From: Achromobacter sp. AONIH1
Lineage (GTDB): Bacteria > Pseudomonadota > Gammaproteobacteria > Burkholderiales > Burkholderiaceae_B
Direction: 5' to 3'
Assembly: GCF_002902905.1 (NCBI RefSeq)
Contig: NZ_CP026124.1
Location: 4,650,001-4,714,000, forward strand
DNA: 64,000 nt
The notes beneath the pieces were generated by a model. The model saw only the letters and a program-made list of their open reading frames with translations. It did no database searches and was not told the DNA's origin. Below are positions 8,276-19,794 of this stretch, one piece after another. A program made the translations under genes and the position numbers. The number at the start of each line of letters is the position of its first letter. Positions within the stretch are counted from its first letter, which is position 1.

Positions 8276-9880
8276 TCAGGCTTCGATGCCGCGCGAGGTC
8301 AGGTAGTCCTCGTAGCCGCCACGGTAGTCGACGATTTCGCCGGATGGCAGGATCTCGATCACGCGCGTGGCCAGGCCGGACACGAACTCGCGGTCATGCG
8401 ACACGAACACCAGCGTGCCCTGGTATTTCTCCAGCGCGAACTGCAGCGATTCGATCGATTCCATGTCCAGGTGGTTGGTCGGCTCGTCCAGCAGCATGAC
8501 GTTGTGCCGGCCCAGCATCAGGCGGCCGAAGGTCATGCGGTTCTTCTCGCCGCCGGACAGCACCTTGGGCGCCTTGGGCAGATCGTCGGCCGAGAACAGC
8601 AGGCGGCCCAGCACAGAGCGGATGGACTGGTCGTCGTCGCCCGGCTGGCGGTGGTCGCCCATCCAGTCCAGCAGGTTGCTGTCGGTCTGCAGGAACTGGT
8701 CGGACACGTCCTGGGCCATGTAGCCTAGGTCGGCGTTTTCCGACCATTTCACCGTGCCGGAATCCGGCGCCAGGTCCGTGGCCAGCAGGCGCAGCAAGGT
8801 GGTCTTGCCGACGCCGTTGGCGCCGATGATGGCGATCTTCTCGCCGGCTTCGACCATGGCCGAGAAATTCTTGATGACCGGCGCGTCGTAGGACTTGGTC
8901 AGGTGCTCGACGTTGACCGCCTGGCGGTGCATGACCTTGTTCTGCTCGAAGCGGATGTACGGGTTCTGGCGCGACGAGGGCTTGACCTCGACCTGCTCGG
9001 CCTTGATGCGGTCGATCTGCTTCAGGCGCGAGGTGGCCTGGCGCGACTTCGACTTATTGGCGGCGAAGCGGCGCACGAAGTCCTGCAGTTCGGCGACGCG
9101 TTCCTTGGCCTTGGCGTTGTTGGACACCAGGCGCTCGCGAGCCTGGGTCGAGGCCAGCATGTAGTCGTCGTAGTTGCCGGGGTAGATGCGGATCTCGCCA
9201 TAGTCCACGTCGGCCATGTGCGTGCACACCTGGTTCAGGAAGTGACGATCGTGGCTGATGATGATCATAGTGCTCTGGTAGCCGTTGAGCACGTTCTCCA
9301 GCCAGCGGATCGTGTTGATGTCCAGGTTGTTGGTCGGCTCGTCCAGCAGCAGCACGTCGGGATTCGAGAACAGCGCCTGCGCCAGCAGCACGCGCAGCTT
9401 CCAGCCCGGCGCCACTTCGCGCATCGGCAGGTTGTGCAGGTCGACGGCGATTTCCAGGCCCAGCAGCAGCTCGCCGGCGCGCGCCTCGGCGGTGTAGCCG
9501 TCGTATTCGGCGAACTTGGCCTCCAGGTCGGCGGCGCGCATGTAGTCGTCTTCGCTGGCCTCGGGGTTGGCGTAGATCGCGTCGCGCTCGGACATGGCCG
9601 ACCACATTTCGGTGTGGCCCATCATGACCACGTCCAGCACGCGGAAGTCCTCGAACGCGAACTGGTCCTGGCGCAGCTTGCCCAGGCGCACGCCCGGCTC
9701 CAGCGACACGTTGCCCGCCGAGGGTTCCAGGTCGCCGCCGATGATCTTCATGAACGTCGACTTGCCGGACCCGTTGGCCCCGATCAGCCCGTAGCGGTTG
9801 CCTTCGCCGAACTTGACGCTGACGTTCTCGAACAGGGGCTTGGGACCGAACTGGATGGTGAGATTGGCGGTTGAGATCAC
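8276..9880 (-). CDS. ybiT: ABC-F family ATPase (YbiT-like)
   Basis: A soluble protein of about 534 residues with two ABC ATPase domains and no membrane segments, belonging to the ABC-F translation factors that act in the ribosomal E site. The first Walker A is GANGSGKS at residues 34-41 and the second is GANGVGKT; both Walker B motifs read LLLDEPTN(N/H)LD, and the linker between the domains is rich in Arg and Lys. I chose the GTG at 9880, which gives the family N-terminus [12 protein letters not shown]; the frame runs further upstream to 9973 but that part looks non-coding. The ribosome site is weak. Length fits YbiT (about 530) better than EttA or Uup. Confidence 0.9.
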   Translation of the reverse strand: MISTANLTIQFGPKPLFENVSVKFGEGNRYGLIGANGSGKSTFMKIIGGDLEPSAGNVSLEPGVRLGKLRQDQFAFEDFRVLDVVMMGHTEMWSAMSERDAIYANPEASEDDYMRAADLEAKFAEYDGYTAEARAGELLLGLEIAVDLHNLPMREVAPGWKLRVLLAQALFSNPDVLLLDEPTNNLDINTIRWLENVLNGYQSTMIIISHDRHFLNQVCTHMADVDYGEIRIYPGNYDDYMLASTQARERLVSNNAKAKERVAELQDFVRRFAANKSKSRQATSRLKQIDRIKAEQVEVKPSSRQNPYIRFEQNKVMHRQAVNVEHLTKSYDAPVIKNFSAMVEAGEKIAIIGANGVGKTTLLRLLATDLAPDSGTVKWSENADLGYMAQDVSDQFLQTDSNLLDWMGDHRQPGDDDQSIRSVLGRLLFSADDLPKAPKVLSGGEKNRMTFGRLMLGRHNVMLLDEPTNHLDMESIESLQFALEKYQGTLVFVSHDREFVSGLATRVIEILPSGEIVDYRGGYEDYLTSRGIEA

Positions 9881-9970
9881 GGTGTCTTGGAGCGGGGATA
9901 TGAAAGTTGCCCGAACGGCGCGGCCGAAGACGCGCCTGGGAAAACCCGATAGTGTAGCAAGCCCGGACGA

Positions 9971-9997
9971 CAAACCGCCCGGCGCGGGCCCGGGCGG
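9971..9997 (-). terminator. Terminator of HAD-tadA-ldcA operon
   Basis: An 8-bp inverted repeat CCGCCCGG / CCGGGCGG with a 7-base loop; on the minus strand it is followed by TTTG. It lies about 40 bases after the LD-carboxypeptidase stop. The short T-run makes the call moderate. Confidence 0.55.
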
Positions 9998-10038
9998 CGG
10001 AAAATCGGGACAGGACAGCCCCGACCACGCGTGTAGGC

Positions 10039-12417
<2,379 letters not shown>

Positions 12418-12543
12418 GGATATGCGTGTGTGAGGGCGACAGCCGCCATTTTGCCTGATTGCGGCGGCGGCTGCGCCCCGATGGGCGCGCGCGGACGCGC
12501 GCCCTGCCCGTCCGGCCGGCCACGGCCGCCGGCGGGCGCGGCC

Positions 12544-13011
12544 TTACTGGCGCATCGGCGCGCCGGTGGCCGGGGCCATGCCCGGCGTGGCGGCGGGCGG
12601 CGGCGCGCTCTCGGCCGGCGCCTGGATCACGGTCTCGCGCAATACGCCGCCGCCCTGCACGCTGCCGCGCACCTGGGTGGGCGAGGTCATCTGCGTAATG
12701 CAGTCCTGGCGGGACGCCTGCGGCAGGCGATTGCAGCGGTCCAGCATGTTCTGCTGAAGCTGGGACGTCGAGCCCTCCTGCAAGCGCTGACGATTGGCTT
12801 CCTCGCGGGCGGCGCCAGCCTCGCGCAGGCAGGCGCTGCGGTCCTGGCCCGTCGTGCCCTTCTTGCAGTTCGCCACGTCCTGCTCGTACTGCGCCTGGAT
12901 GCCGGCGCGCCCGATCGGGTCGGCGGCGTGCGCGGCCGCGGCACCCAGCACCAGTCCGGCGGCGCAGAGCGCGCCCGCGAGGCGTTTCGTGGAAATGGAA
13001 CGTACATTCAT
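12544..13011 (-). CDS. Secreted hypothetical protein, Cys- and Gln-containing
   Basis: A 155-residue protein I do not recognise. The ATG at 13011 has an excellent ribosome site (AGGAG at 7 bases) and gives a clear signal peptide ending AAAAHA-AD near residue 29. The mature part has four Cys: DVANCKKGT, RSACLREAGAAREEANRQRL, DRCNRLPQAS and RQDCITQM, spaced in a helical, charged middle region, followed by a Pro/Ala-rich tail. This resembles small periplasmic Cys-paired helical proteins common in Burkholderiales. A frame extension upstream to 13083 lacks signal character. Confidence 0.75.
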   Translation of the reverse strand: MNVRSISTKRLAGALCAAGLVLGAAAAHAADPIGRAGIQAQYEQDVANCKKGTTGQDRSACLREAGAAREEANRQRLQEGSTSQLQQNMLDRCNRLPQASRQDCITQMTSPTQVRGSVQGGGVLRETVIQAPAESAPPPAATPGMAPATGAPMRQ

Positions 13012-13307
13012 AGCCAGCTCCTGAGAGACGATTGAACACACGAGCGGCTGGTCGGGAATCCGACTGCCGCTCCCATGGAACAACTATCCCACGCCGGCGC
13101 TACCGGGGCATGTCCACCGACGTGGAAACGTAAGCTGAAGTTTCATCCATTTTGGGGCCGCGCGGCGCAAAAGGCCGGCCCGGACTTGCGCTCGCGCAAG
13201 CCGTCCGCGCACCGCGCGCCCCGCGCGCCAGCATGACGCAGCGCAACAGCCGGGACGCGGTCATGGGCCTGTACATGTTGCGTCCCTTGTTACTTTGTTC
13301 CTCGCCC
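13012..13307. other. Intergenic region between secreted protein and Mnh operon end
   Basis: No gene seen. It should contain the promoter of the secreted protein on the minus strand. A 7-bp inverted repeat GGGACGC / GCGTCCC spans 13252-13286 with a 21-base loop just after mnhG; it is not a classical terminator because there is no T-run. Confidence 0.4.
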
Positions 13308-13649
13308 CTAGCGGGCGTCCCTGTCCGCGTCTTCCCGCTTCAGGCTGCCGCGATAGGTCGCGGCGCGCATCAGCAGCATGGCGGTGACCGGCGAGGACAC
13401 GATCAGCAGCAGCGTGATGATGACCTCATGGAACACCGGCCGCGACGACAGCGCCGAGAACACCAGCATGGAAGACGCCAGCACGCAGCCGCAGCCCAGC
13501 GTATTGCCGAGCGTGGGCGCGTGGATGCGGGCATAGAAGGAACGGAAGCGCAGCAGGCCGGCCGAGCCAGTCAGCGCCAGCAGCCCGCCCAGCACCAGCA
13601 GGATGCTGGCCGGAATGCCCGCCCACAGCGGAATCTGCGATTCGATCAT
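13308..13649 (-). CDS. mnhG: Cation/proton antiporter subunit G
   Basis: A 113-residue inner-membrane subunit of the Mrp/Mnh/Pha antiporter. The ATG at 13649 gives a hydrophobic start, and the family motif GLLRFRSFYARIHAPTLGNTLG follows, then two more helices and a charged tail. The ATG overlaps the mnhF stop (ATGA). It is the last gene of the operon. Small subunits E, F and G are required for assembly and activity of the complex. Confidence 0.93.
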   Translation of the reverse strand: MIESQIPLWAGIPASILLVLGGLLALTGSAGLLRFRSFYARIHAPTLGNTLGCGCVLASSMLVFSALSSRPVFHEVIITLLLIVSSPVTAMLLMRAATYRGSLKREDADRDAR

Positions 13650-13927
13650 GGCTCGATCACCTCCCCGCGCAGCAGGAAGCGGGCCATGGCCGTGGAGCCC
13701 ACGAAGCCGAACAGCGCGATCAGCAGCGCGATGTCGAAATACACCGACGTGCCCGACCGGATGCCGAAGACCAGCATGGTCAGCATGCCGTTGATGTAGA
13801 GGGTGTCCAGCGCCAGCACGCGGTCCTGCGCGGTGGGGCCGCGCAGCAGGCGCACGGCGGCCAGCACCATGCCCAGCGCGAAGCACACCAGGGCGAAGGA
13901 CGCCGCCCAGTAAAGCACGGTGTTCAT
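13646..13927 (-). CDS. mnhF: Cation/proton antiporter subunit F
   Basis: A 93-residue inner-membrane subunit with three hydrophobic helices and the typical segment LLRGPTAQDRVLALDTLYING followed by DIALLIALFGFVGSTAMARFLLRGEV. Length is normal for MnhF/PhaF. Start and stop overlap the neighbouring genes by 4 bases on both sides, showing strict translational coupling. Confidence 0.95.
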   Translation of the reverse strand: MNTVLYWAASFALVCFALGMVLAAVRLLRGPTAQDRVLALDTLYINGMLTMLVFGIRSGTSVYFDIALLIALFGFVGSTAMARFLLRGEVIEP

Positions 13928-14406
13928 TCGAAAATCTCCTTGAGCGGACGCTCATAGCGGTCCTGCACCAGCTGCACCCATTCCTCCTCGTTCTGCAGGT
14001 CCAGCACGTGCAGCTTCAGGCAATGGTCGTCGGTCAGGTCCACCCAGACCGTGCCGGGCGTGTAGGTGACGATGCAGGCCAGCATCGCCAGGCCATGCGG
14101 ATCCCGCATGCTCAGCGGGATCATGATGAACCCCGGCGAAAAATCGTTGCGGCGCGGATTCAGGATCAGCCTGGCCACCGCGATGTTGGACTTGATGATG
14201 TCGACCGTCACGTTCAGGAACAGCGGCACCGCCTTCCACAGCCGCCGCGGCCGCGCCTTGAGCGGACGCAGCCGGCTGGCGGCCCAGGTGAACCACAGCG
14301 CCAGCGCCGCGCCCAGCGCGATCTGGCCGGCCGACAGGCTTTCGTTCAGCACCAGCCACAGCACGAACAGGAACAGCGGCAGGAACAGGAAATACAGGCG
14401 CCGCAT
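13924..14406 (-). CDS. mnhE: Cation/proton antiporter subunit E
   Basis: A 160-residue inner-membrane subunit. The ATG at 14406 overlaps the mnhD stop by one base (TGATG). The N-terminus is strongly hydrophobic, and the family pattern appears in DIIKSNIAVARLIL, SLMRDPHG-like SMRDPHGLAMLACIVTYTPGT and the soluble C-terminal DHCLKLHVLDLQNEEEW. An in-frame extension upstream to 14544 reads through mnhD and is ignored. Confidence 0.94.
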   Translation of the reverse strand: MRRLYFLFLPLFLFVLWLVLNESLSAGQIALGAALALWFTWAASRLRPLKARPRRLWKAVPLFLNVTVDIIKSNIAVARLILNPRRNDFSPGFIMIPLSMRDPHGLAMLACIVTYTPGTVWVDLTDDHCLKLHVLDLQNEEEWVQLVQDRYERPLKEIFE

Positions 14407-16031
14407 CACTGGCCTCCTTGCGCCGCGCGCACCGTCTGGGCGGACATCACGGCGTCGATGTACGACTTGGGGTGATCCAGCGAGCGCGCCGCGTCGTCCA
14501 GATAGGCCGACACCGGACCGGCGCCCGCCGCCAGACCGACGCACAGCAGGATCAGCACCGCCACCGGGCCGGCCTCGATCACGCGCAGGCGCGGCGTGCT
14601 GCGGTCGTCGCTGGCCCAGAACACGCGGATGCCCGCGCGCCCCAGCCCGATCAGGCCCGCCAGGCCGGACAGCAGCACGGCGGCCACCAGCAGCCAGGCG
14701 TCCAGCGGCGGCGCGGACTCGGTCGCGGCCGACACCGCCGCCGACAGCAGCGAAAGCTTGGCCACGAAGCCCGACAGCGGCGGCAGCCCGGTCACCAGCA
14801 AGGCGCAGCTGATGAAGGCCAGGCCGAGGAAGGCCATGGCCGCCGGAATCGCCACGCCCACCACGTCGTCCGATCGATTAACCGAGGCCGGATCGTCCAG
14901 GTCGAAGGCGTCCAGTGTCACGGCCAGCACGTTGGCGCCAAAACTGCGGGTGCGCTCGATGAGCTCGGCCAGCATGAAGAAGGCGCCGGTGGTCAGCACC
15001 GAGCTGATCAGGTAGAACAGCGCCGGCCCGGTCAGCGTCACGCCCGGCATGCCCAGCGCCGTCAGCAGCGTGCCGGCGGACACGATCACGCAATAGCCGA
15101 CCATCTTCTCCAGCTGCTGCGTGGCCAGCAGCCCCAGGCCGCCGAACAGCAGCGTCGCCAGACCGGCGGCGAACATCCAGTCCAGGCTGAAGGCGGCCGG
15201 CGCCCCGGTGGGCAGCAGCAGCGAGCCGATGCGCAGCAGCGCGTAGATGCCGACCTTGGTCATGATGGAGAACATGGCGGCGATGGGCGCGCCGGCCGAG
15301 CCATAGCCCTTGACCAGCCAGAAGTTCAGCGGCCAAGCGCCCGCCTTGACCAGGAAGGCCACGCCCAGCACCGCCGCGCCCGCCTCGAACAGCATGCGGT
15401 CGGCGCCGGCGAGATTGCCGGCGCGCAGCGCCAGGTCGGCCATGTTCAGCGTGCCGGTCACGCCGTAGATCAGCGCGATGCTGATCAGCAGCAGGAAGGA
15501 CGCCACCAGGTTCACCGCGATGTACTGCATGCCGGCGCTGACGCGCGCCACGCCCGAGCCGTGCAGCAGCAGGCCGTAGGACGCGGCCAGCAGCACCTCG
15601 AAGAACACGAACAGGTTGAACAGGTCGCCGGTCAGGAAGGCGCCGTTCAGCCCCATCAGCAGGAACTGGAACAGCGAATGGAAATGGACCCCGGCGCGAT
15701 CCCAGCGCGCCAGCGCGTAGATCAGCGTGGCCAGGCCCAGCACCGCGGTGAGCGTCAGCATGACGGCGGCCAGTCGGTCCACCACCAGCACGATGCCGAA
15801 TGGCGCGGCCCAATCGCCGACCAGGTAGACCCCCACCCCGCCCGGCCAGCCCGCCGCGCCGCCGGCGGCGGCCAGCAAGGCAATGGCGGCGGCCAGCTGG
15901 GCCACGGTGGACAACAGGGAGATCGCGCCCCGGGCATGGCGGCTGGTGTCGGCCAGCAGCAGCATCAGCGCGCCAGCGACCAGCGGCGTGACGATGGGCA
16001 ATACGGGTAGATGTTGCAACCAGAAGCTCAA
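14406..16031 (-). CDS. mnhD: Cation/proton antiporter subunit D
   Basis: A 541-residue polytopic membrane subunit, homologous to NADH dehydrogenase proton-pumping subunits (NuoN/M type). Typical segments include DLFNLFVFFEVLLAASYGLLLHG with its conserved Glu, FLVKAGAWPLNFWLVKGYGSAGAPIAAMFSIMTKVGIYALLRIG with the conserved Lys residues, and multiple further helices. No ATG fits the N-terminus. The TTG at 16031 gives (M)SFWLQHLPVLPIVTPLVAG and overlaps the mnhC stop as TTGA, matching the coupling pattern of the rest of the operon; I consider this rare start likely. Confidence 0.93.
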   Translation of the reverse strand: MSFWLQHLPVLPIVTPLVAGALMLLLADTSRHARGAISLLSTVAQLAAAIALLAAAGGAAGWPGGVGVYLVGDWAAPFGIVLVVDRLAAVMLTLTAVLGLATLIYALARWDRAGVHFHSLFQFLLMGLNGAFLTGDLFNLFVFFEVLLAASYGLLLHGSGVARVSAGMQYIAVNLVASFLLLISIALIYGVTGTLNMADLALRAGNLAGADRMLFEAGAAVLGVAFLVKAGAWPLNFWLVKGYGSAGAPIAAMFSIMTKVGIYALLRIGSLLLPTGAPAAFSLDWMFAAGLATLLFGGLGLLATQQLEKMVGYCVIVSAGTLLTALGMPGVTLTGPALFYLISSVLTTGAFFMLAELIERTRSFGANVLAVTLDAFDLDDPASVNRSDDVVGVAIPAAMAFLGLAFISCALLVTGLPPLSGFVAKLSLLSAAVSAATESAPPLDAWLLVAAVLLSGLAGLIGLGRAGIRVFWASDDRSTPRLRVIEAGPVAVLILLCVGLAAGAGPVSAYLDDAARSLDHPKSYIDAVMSAQTVRAAQGGQ

Positions 16032-16375
16032 GATCCGGACTCCCGTCCGTCGACGTGGTCGGTGCCGGTCAGGCCCCGCGACGCCAGCAACACCACCAGG
16101 AACAGCGCCGTGGTGGCGAAGCCGATCACGATGGCCGTCAGCACCAAGGCCTGCGGCAAGGGATCGGCATACCACGACGGATCATGCGAGGCGGCCGGAT
16201 CGATCACCGGCGGGCGTCCCGAGGTGAGCCGGCCCATGCCGAAGATGAACAGGTTGACCGCGTAGGAAACCAGCGACAGGCCCATGATGAACTGGAACGT
16301 CCGGGGCCGCAGCAGCAGCCAGACGCCCGAGCCCGCCAAGACGCCGATCGCGACGGCGTAAATCAATTCCATCAA
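16028..16375 (-). CDS. mnhC: Cation/proton antiporter subunit C
   Basis: A 115-residue membrane subunit related to NuoK. Three hydrophobic helices are visible, with GSGVWLLLRPRTFQFIMGLSLVSYAVNLFIF and the DPLPQALVLTAIVIGFATTA motif that is diagnostic for MnhC. It overlaps mnhA and mnhD by 4 bases each. Confidence 0.96.
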   Translation of the reverse strand: MMELIYAVAIGVLAGSGVWLLLRPRTFQFIMGLSLVSYAVNLFIFGMGRLTSGRPPVIDPAASHDPSWYADPLPQALVLTAIVIGFATTALFLVVLLASRGLTGTDHVDGRESGS

Positions 16376-19287
16376 GCTTCCCCTGTTTGAGCGGCCGCCG
16401 CCTGGCTTTCGACAGCGGCCTTGCGTTGCGCGCGCAGCGATTGGTGCGCCAGCGCCACCAGCACCAGCACGGTGGAGCCCACGACCAGCATGTACACGCC
16501 CAGGTCGAACAGCAACACGCTGGACAGGTGCACGTGGCCGACCAGCGGCAGCGCGATGTCCCAGGCCAGCGCGGCCAGGAACGGCTTGTAGAGCAGCCAG
16601 GCCGACACCGCCGCCGCGCCGGCGAACAGCAGGCCCAGGCCGATCCAGTTCTGCGGATTCAGCCGGCTGCGCGATTCCACCCAGTACACCCCGCCCACCA
16701 TGTATTGCAGGATGACCGAGGTGGCGAAGATCAGGCCGCCGACGAAGCCGCCGCCGGGCTGGTTGTGGCCGCGCAGCAGGAAATACACCGAGATCAGGGC
16801 GGCGGTGGGCAGCAGCAGCCGTACCAGCACCGCCGGCACCATCATCCTGCCCTCGGGCAGCAGGCGCTTGATGTCGGGCGCCTCCAGCGGCACGCCGCCG
16901 TCCTGGTCGAGCTGCTGGCGCGGCAGGTCCGCGCTTTCGGCGGCGGGACGGAAGCGGCGCAGCAGCGCGTAGACGGTCAGCGCCACGATGCCCAGCACCG
17001 TGATCTCGCCAAAGGTATCGAAGCCGCGGAAGTCCACCAGGATCACGTTGACCACGTTGGTGCCGCCGCCGTCCGGCAGCGCGCGCTCGACGAAGTACGA
17101 GGAGATCGTGTCGCCCTGAGGCCGCGTCAGCACCGCGTAGGCCAGCGCCGACATGCCGCCGCCGGCGGCCACGGCCATCAGCAGGTCGCGCAGGCGGCGG
17201 CCGCGCGCCTTGAGGCTGCTCCAGGCGCCCTCGTCATCCTGCTCGATGCGGCGCGGCAGCCAGCGCAGGCCCAGCAGCAACAGAACCAGCGTCACCACCT
17301 CGACCGACAGCTGCGTCAGCGCCAGGTCCGGCGCCGAGAACCAGACGAAGGTCAGGCAGGTCACCAGGCCCGCGCCGCCCGCCAGCGCCAGCGAGGCCAG
17401 CCGGTGGTACTTGGCCTGATAGGCCGCCGCCACCGCGCAGACGCCGCCCACCAGCCACAGCAGGGCGAAGGCCGGGTCCACCGTGGTCAGATGGCCCGCG
17501 CCATCCAGCCAGCCGCCGGCGCGCAGCGGCAGCCACGCCACGAACAGCGTGCCCAGCACGATCAGCAGCATCTGCACCTGCAGGCGCGAGGACGCCAGCC
17601 AGCGCAGCAGCCAGGACGCCGCCACGCTGGAGCCGTCCAGCAGCGTCTCGAAGCTGCGCCGGCCGTCGAAGCGGTAGATGAAGGGCACGCGGCCGGGATT
17701 GGCCTGCTGGTGCGCGCGCAGCGCCAGGTACAGCACCACGCCCGCCGTCATGGCGACCACGCTCATGACCAGCGGCAGGTTCACGCCGTGCCAGACGGCC
17801 AGGCTGTATTCGGGCATGTCCGCGCCCAGGATGCTCTGCGCGGCCGTGGCCAGGAACGGACCCACGGTGTACGCCGGGAACACGCCGACCAGCAGGCACA
17901 TGAACACCAGCAGCGCGCTGGGAAACAGCATCCAGCGCGGCGGCTCGTGCGGCGCGCGCGGCAGGTCGGTGGCCGGCGGCCCGAAGAACACCTGCAGGAT
18001 GAAGCGCAGCGAATAGGCCACGCTGAAGGCGCCGGCAACGGTAGCCGCCAGCGGCAGCCCGACGCGAGTGGTCCAGTCGCCGCTGACGAAGGTGGTTTCG
18101 GCGAAGAACATCTCTTTCGAGATGAAGCCGTTGAGCAGCGGCACCCCCGCCATGGACGCGGCCGCCACCATGGCCAGCGTGGCCGTGATCGGCATGGCCT
18201 TGTACAGGCCGGAGAGCCGGCCCAGGTCGCGCGTGCCGGTCTCGTGGTCGACGATGCCGGCGGCCATGAAGAGCGAGGCCTTGAAGGTCGCGTGGTTGAC
18301 CATGTGGAAGATGGCGGCCACCAGCGCCAGGCTGCTGTTCAGGCCCAGCAGCAGCGTGATCAGGCCCAGGTGGCTGATGGTGGAATAGGCCAGCACGCCC
18401 TTCATGTCCTGCTGGAAGATGGCGGCGTAGGCGCCCAGCACCAGCGTGATCAGCCCCGCCCCGCCGATGATCCAGAACCAGGCGTCGGTGCCGGCCAGCA
18501 CCGGCCAGAATCTCGCCAGCAGGAACACCCCGGCCTTCACCATGGTGGCCGAGTGCAGGTAGGCCGACACCGGCGTGGGCGCGGCCATGGCGTTGGGCAG
18601 CCAGAACTGGAACGGGAACTGCGCGCTCTTGGTCAGCGCGCCCAGCGCCACCAGCGCCAGCACCGCGGGATACCAGGGATCCGCGCGCACGAGGTCGCCG
18701 GCGGCCAGCACCCGGTCCATGTCGTAGCTGCCGACGATGTGGCCCAGGATCAGCACGCCGGCCAGCAGGCACAGCCCGCCCGCGCCGGTGACGGTGAGCG
18801 CCATGCGCGCGCCGCGCCGCGCGTCCAGGCGATGGTGCCAGTAGGCGATCAGCATGAACGAGGCCAGGCTGGTCATTTCCCAGAACATCACCAGCTGGAT
18901 CAGATTGCCGGACAGCACCACGCCCAGCATGGCGGCCATGAAGGCCTGGAAGAAGGAAAAGAAGCGTGGCACCGGATCTTCCGGCGACATGTAGTAGCGC
19001 GCGTACAGCACCACCAGCGCGCCCATGCCCGAGACGATCAGCGAGAACAGCCAGGCGTAGCCGTCCATGCGCAACGTGAATTGCAGCCCCAGCGCTGGCG
19101 CCCAGGGGATGTCGTAGCGGACCACGCCGCCGCCGGCGACCTGGGGATAGAGGCTCGCCACCAGCACCGCGCAGGCGAGCGCGATGAGGCCAGCCAGCCA
19201 GGCTTCGGCGTTGCGGGCGTTGGACGGCAGCAGCGCGGCGCACAGGCTGCCGGCGAACGGCAGAGCGAGGATCAGGATCAGCGACAT
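16372..19287 (-). CDS. mnhA: Cation/proton antiporter subunit A, fused to subunit B
   Basis: A 971-residue polytopic protein, first gene of the Mrp/Mnh operon. The N-terminal two thirds is the NuoL-like antiporter core, with LVMFWEMTSLASFMLIAYWHH carrying the conserved Glu and LTKSAQFPFQFWLPNAMAAPTPVSAYLHSATMVKAG carrying conserved Lys and His. A DUF4040-type segment follows (VWFSAPDLALTQLSVEVVTLVLLLLGLRWLPRR). The last 150 residues are an MnhB domain (LLRGHNQPGGGFVGGLIFA). Fusion of A and B is the usual arrangement in proteobacterial PhaAB-type systems. The complex exports Na+ or K+ in exchange for protons, supporting pH and salt homeostasis; ion preference cannot be read here. Confidence 0.96.
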   Translation of the reverse strand: MSLILILALPFAGSLCAALLPSNARNAEAWLAGLIALACAVLVASLYPQVAGGGVVRYDIPWAPALGLQFTLRMDGYAWLFSLIVSGMGALVVLYARYYMSPEDPVPRFFSFFQAFMAAMLGVVLSGNLIQLVMFWEMTSLASFMLIAYWHHRLDARRGARMALTVTGAGGLCLLAGVLILGHIVGSYDMDRVLAAGDLVRADPWYPAVLALVALGALTKSAQFPFQFWLPNAMAAPTPVSAYLHSATMVKAGVFLLARFWPVLAGTDAWFWIIGGAGLITLVLGAYAAIFQQDMKGVLAYSTISHLGLITLLLGLNSSLALVAAIFHMVNHATFKASLFMAAGIVDHETGTRDLGRLSGLYKAMPITATLAMVAAASMAGVPLLNGFISKEMFFAETTFVSGDWTTRVGLPLAATVAGAFSVAYSLRFILQVFFGPPATDLPRAPHEPPRWMLFPSALLVFMCLLVGVFPAYTVGPFLATAAQSILGADMPEYSLAVWHGVNLPLVMSVVAMTAGVVLYLALRAHQQANPGRVPFIYRFDGRRSFETLLDGSSVAASWLLRWLASSRLQVQMLLIVLGTLFVAWLPLRAGGWLDGAGHLTTVDPAFALLWLVGGVCAVAAAYQAKYHRLASLALAGGAGLVTCLTFVWFSAPDLALTQLSVEVVTLVLLLLGLRWLPRRIEQDDEGAWSSLKARGRRLRDLLMAVAAGGGMSALAYAVLTRPQGDTISSYFVERALPDGGGTNVVNVILVDFRGFDTFGEITVLGIVALTVYALLRRFRPAAESADLPRQQLDQDGGVPLEAPDIKRLLPEGRMMVPAVLVRLLLPTAALISVYFLLRGHNQPGGGFVGGLIFATSVILQYMVGGVYWVESRSRLNPQNWIGLGLLFAGAAAVSAWLLYKPFLAALAWDIALPLVGHVHLSSVLLFDLGVYMLVVGSTVLVLVALAHQSLRAQRKAAVESQAAAAQTGEA

Positions 19288-19794
19288 GGCGTTCCGAGAG
19301 TGTCCGGGCCCCCTCCCGCCAGCGCCAGGCAGCGAGAGACGAAACAGACCGGGGATTGAAAGACAAAGACGGACGGAACCCTGGCCTGGTGCGTCGCTGC
19401 ACTACGCGTTGCCCCGCGGGAACTACATCTGCGCCATTGAACGGCGACGGGAGAAACAAACGCAATAGTTTTCTTGCAAGACCGGCCAAGAATCTCATCC
19501 GAAAAATATCAGATTCTTGTAAGTTATGCAGAGATTTATGCGCGTAGCGGTCCGATGACGGCACGATCGCTGCGCAATCATTGCGCATTCCGCCCCTGTG
19601 AGAACCCTGATCGGCGGAGCCGCGCACCCATCCTCACACCGCGCCAGACAGGGACTCCCCCGGCTTGACCTGCCCCGGCTTCCTCGGTTGAATGGCCCCC
19701 GTGACGCGCTCTCAAAAGGAATGCGGCGCGCTACGGAGGCGGCCCGCAGGCGCCGCCCCAGTCCCTCAGAAGATAAAAGATACGGAGAAGACTC
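19288..19794. other. Divergent intergenic region, mnhA and Bug gene
   Basis: About 500 bp without a gene, separating the minus-strand Mnh operon from the plus-strand Bug gene. The centre (19465-19535) is AT-rich relative to the surroundings and contains a 9-bp perfect dyad described separately. Promoters for both directions should lie here, but I cannot assign them confidently. Confidence 0.55.
19487..19519. promoter_or_regulatory. 9-bp perfect dyad upstream of Mnh operon
   Basis: CAAGAATCT and AGATTCTTG are separated by 15 mostly AT bases. The dyad sits about 200 bp upstream of the mnhA start. It could be an operator for a dimeric regulator or a stem-loop in the operon leader; there is no T-run for termination in either direction. 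Confidence 0.5.

Noticed and set aside
13252..13286. Inverted repeat after mnhG considered as terminator
   Set aside because: The loop is 21 bases and there is no T-run; kept only as a note in the intergenic entry.
16387..19359. Very long open frame (about 990 codons) on the plus strand opposite mnhA
   Set aside because: It is antisense to a certain gene, its product is dominated by Gln, His, Arg and Gly with no domain, and it results from high GC at third positions.
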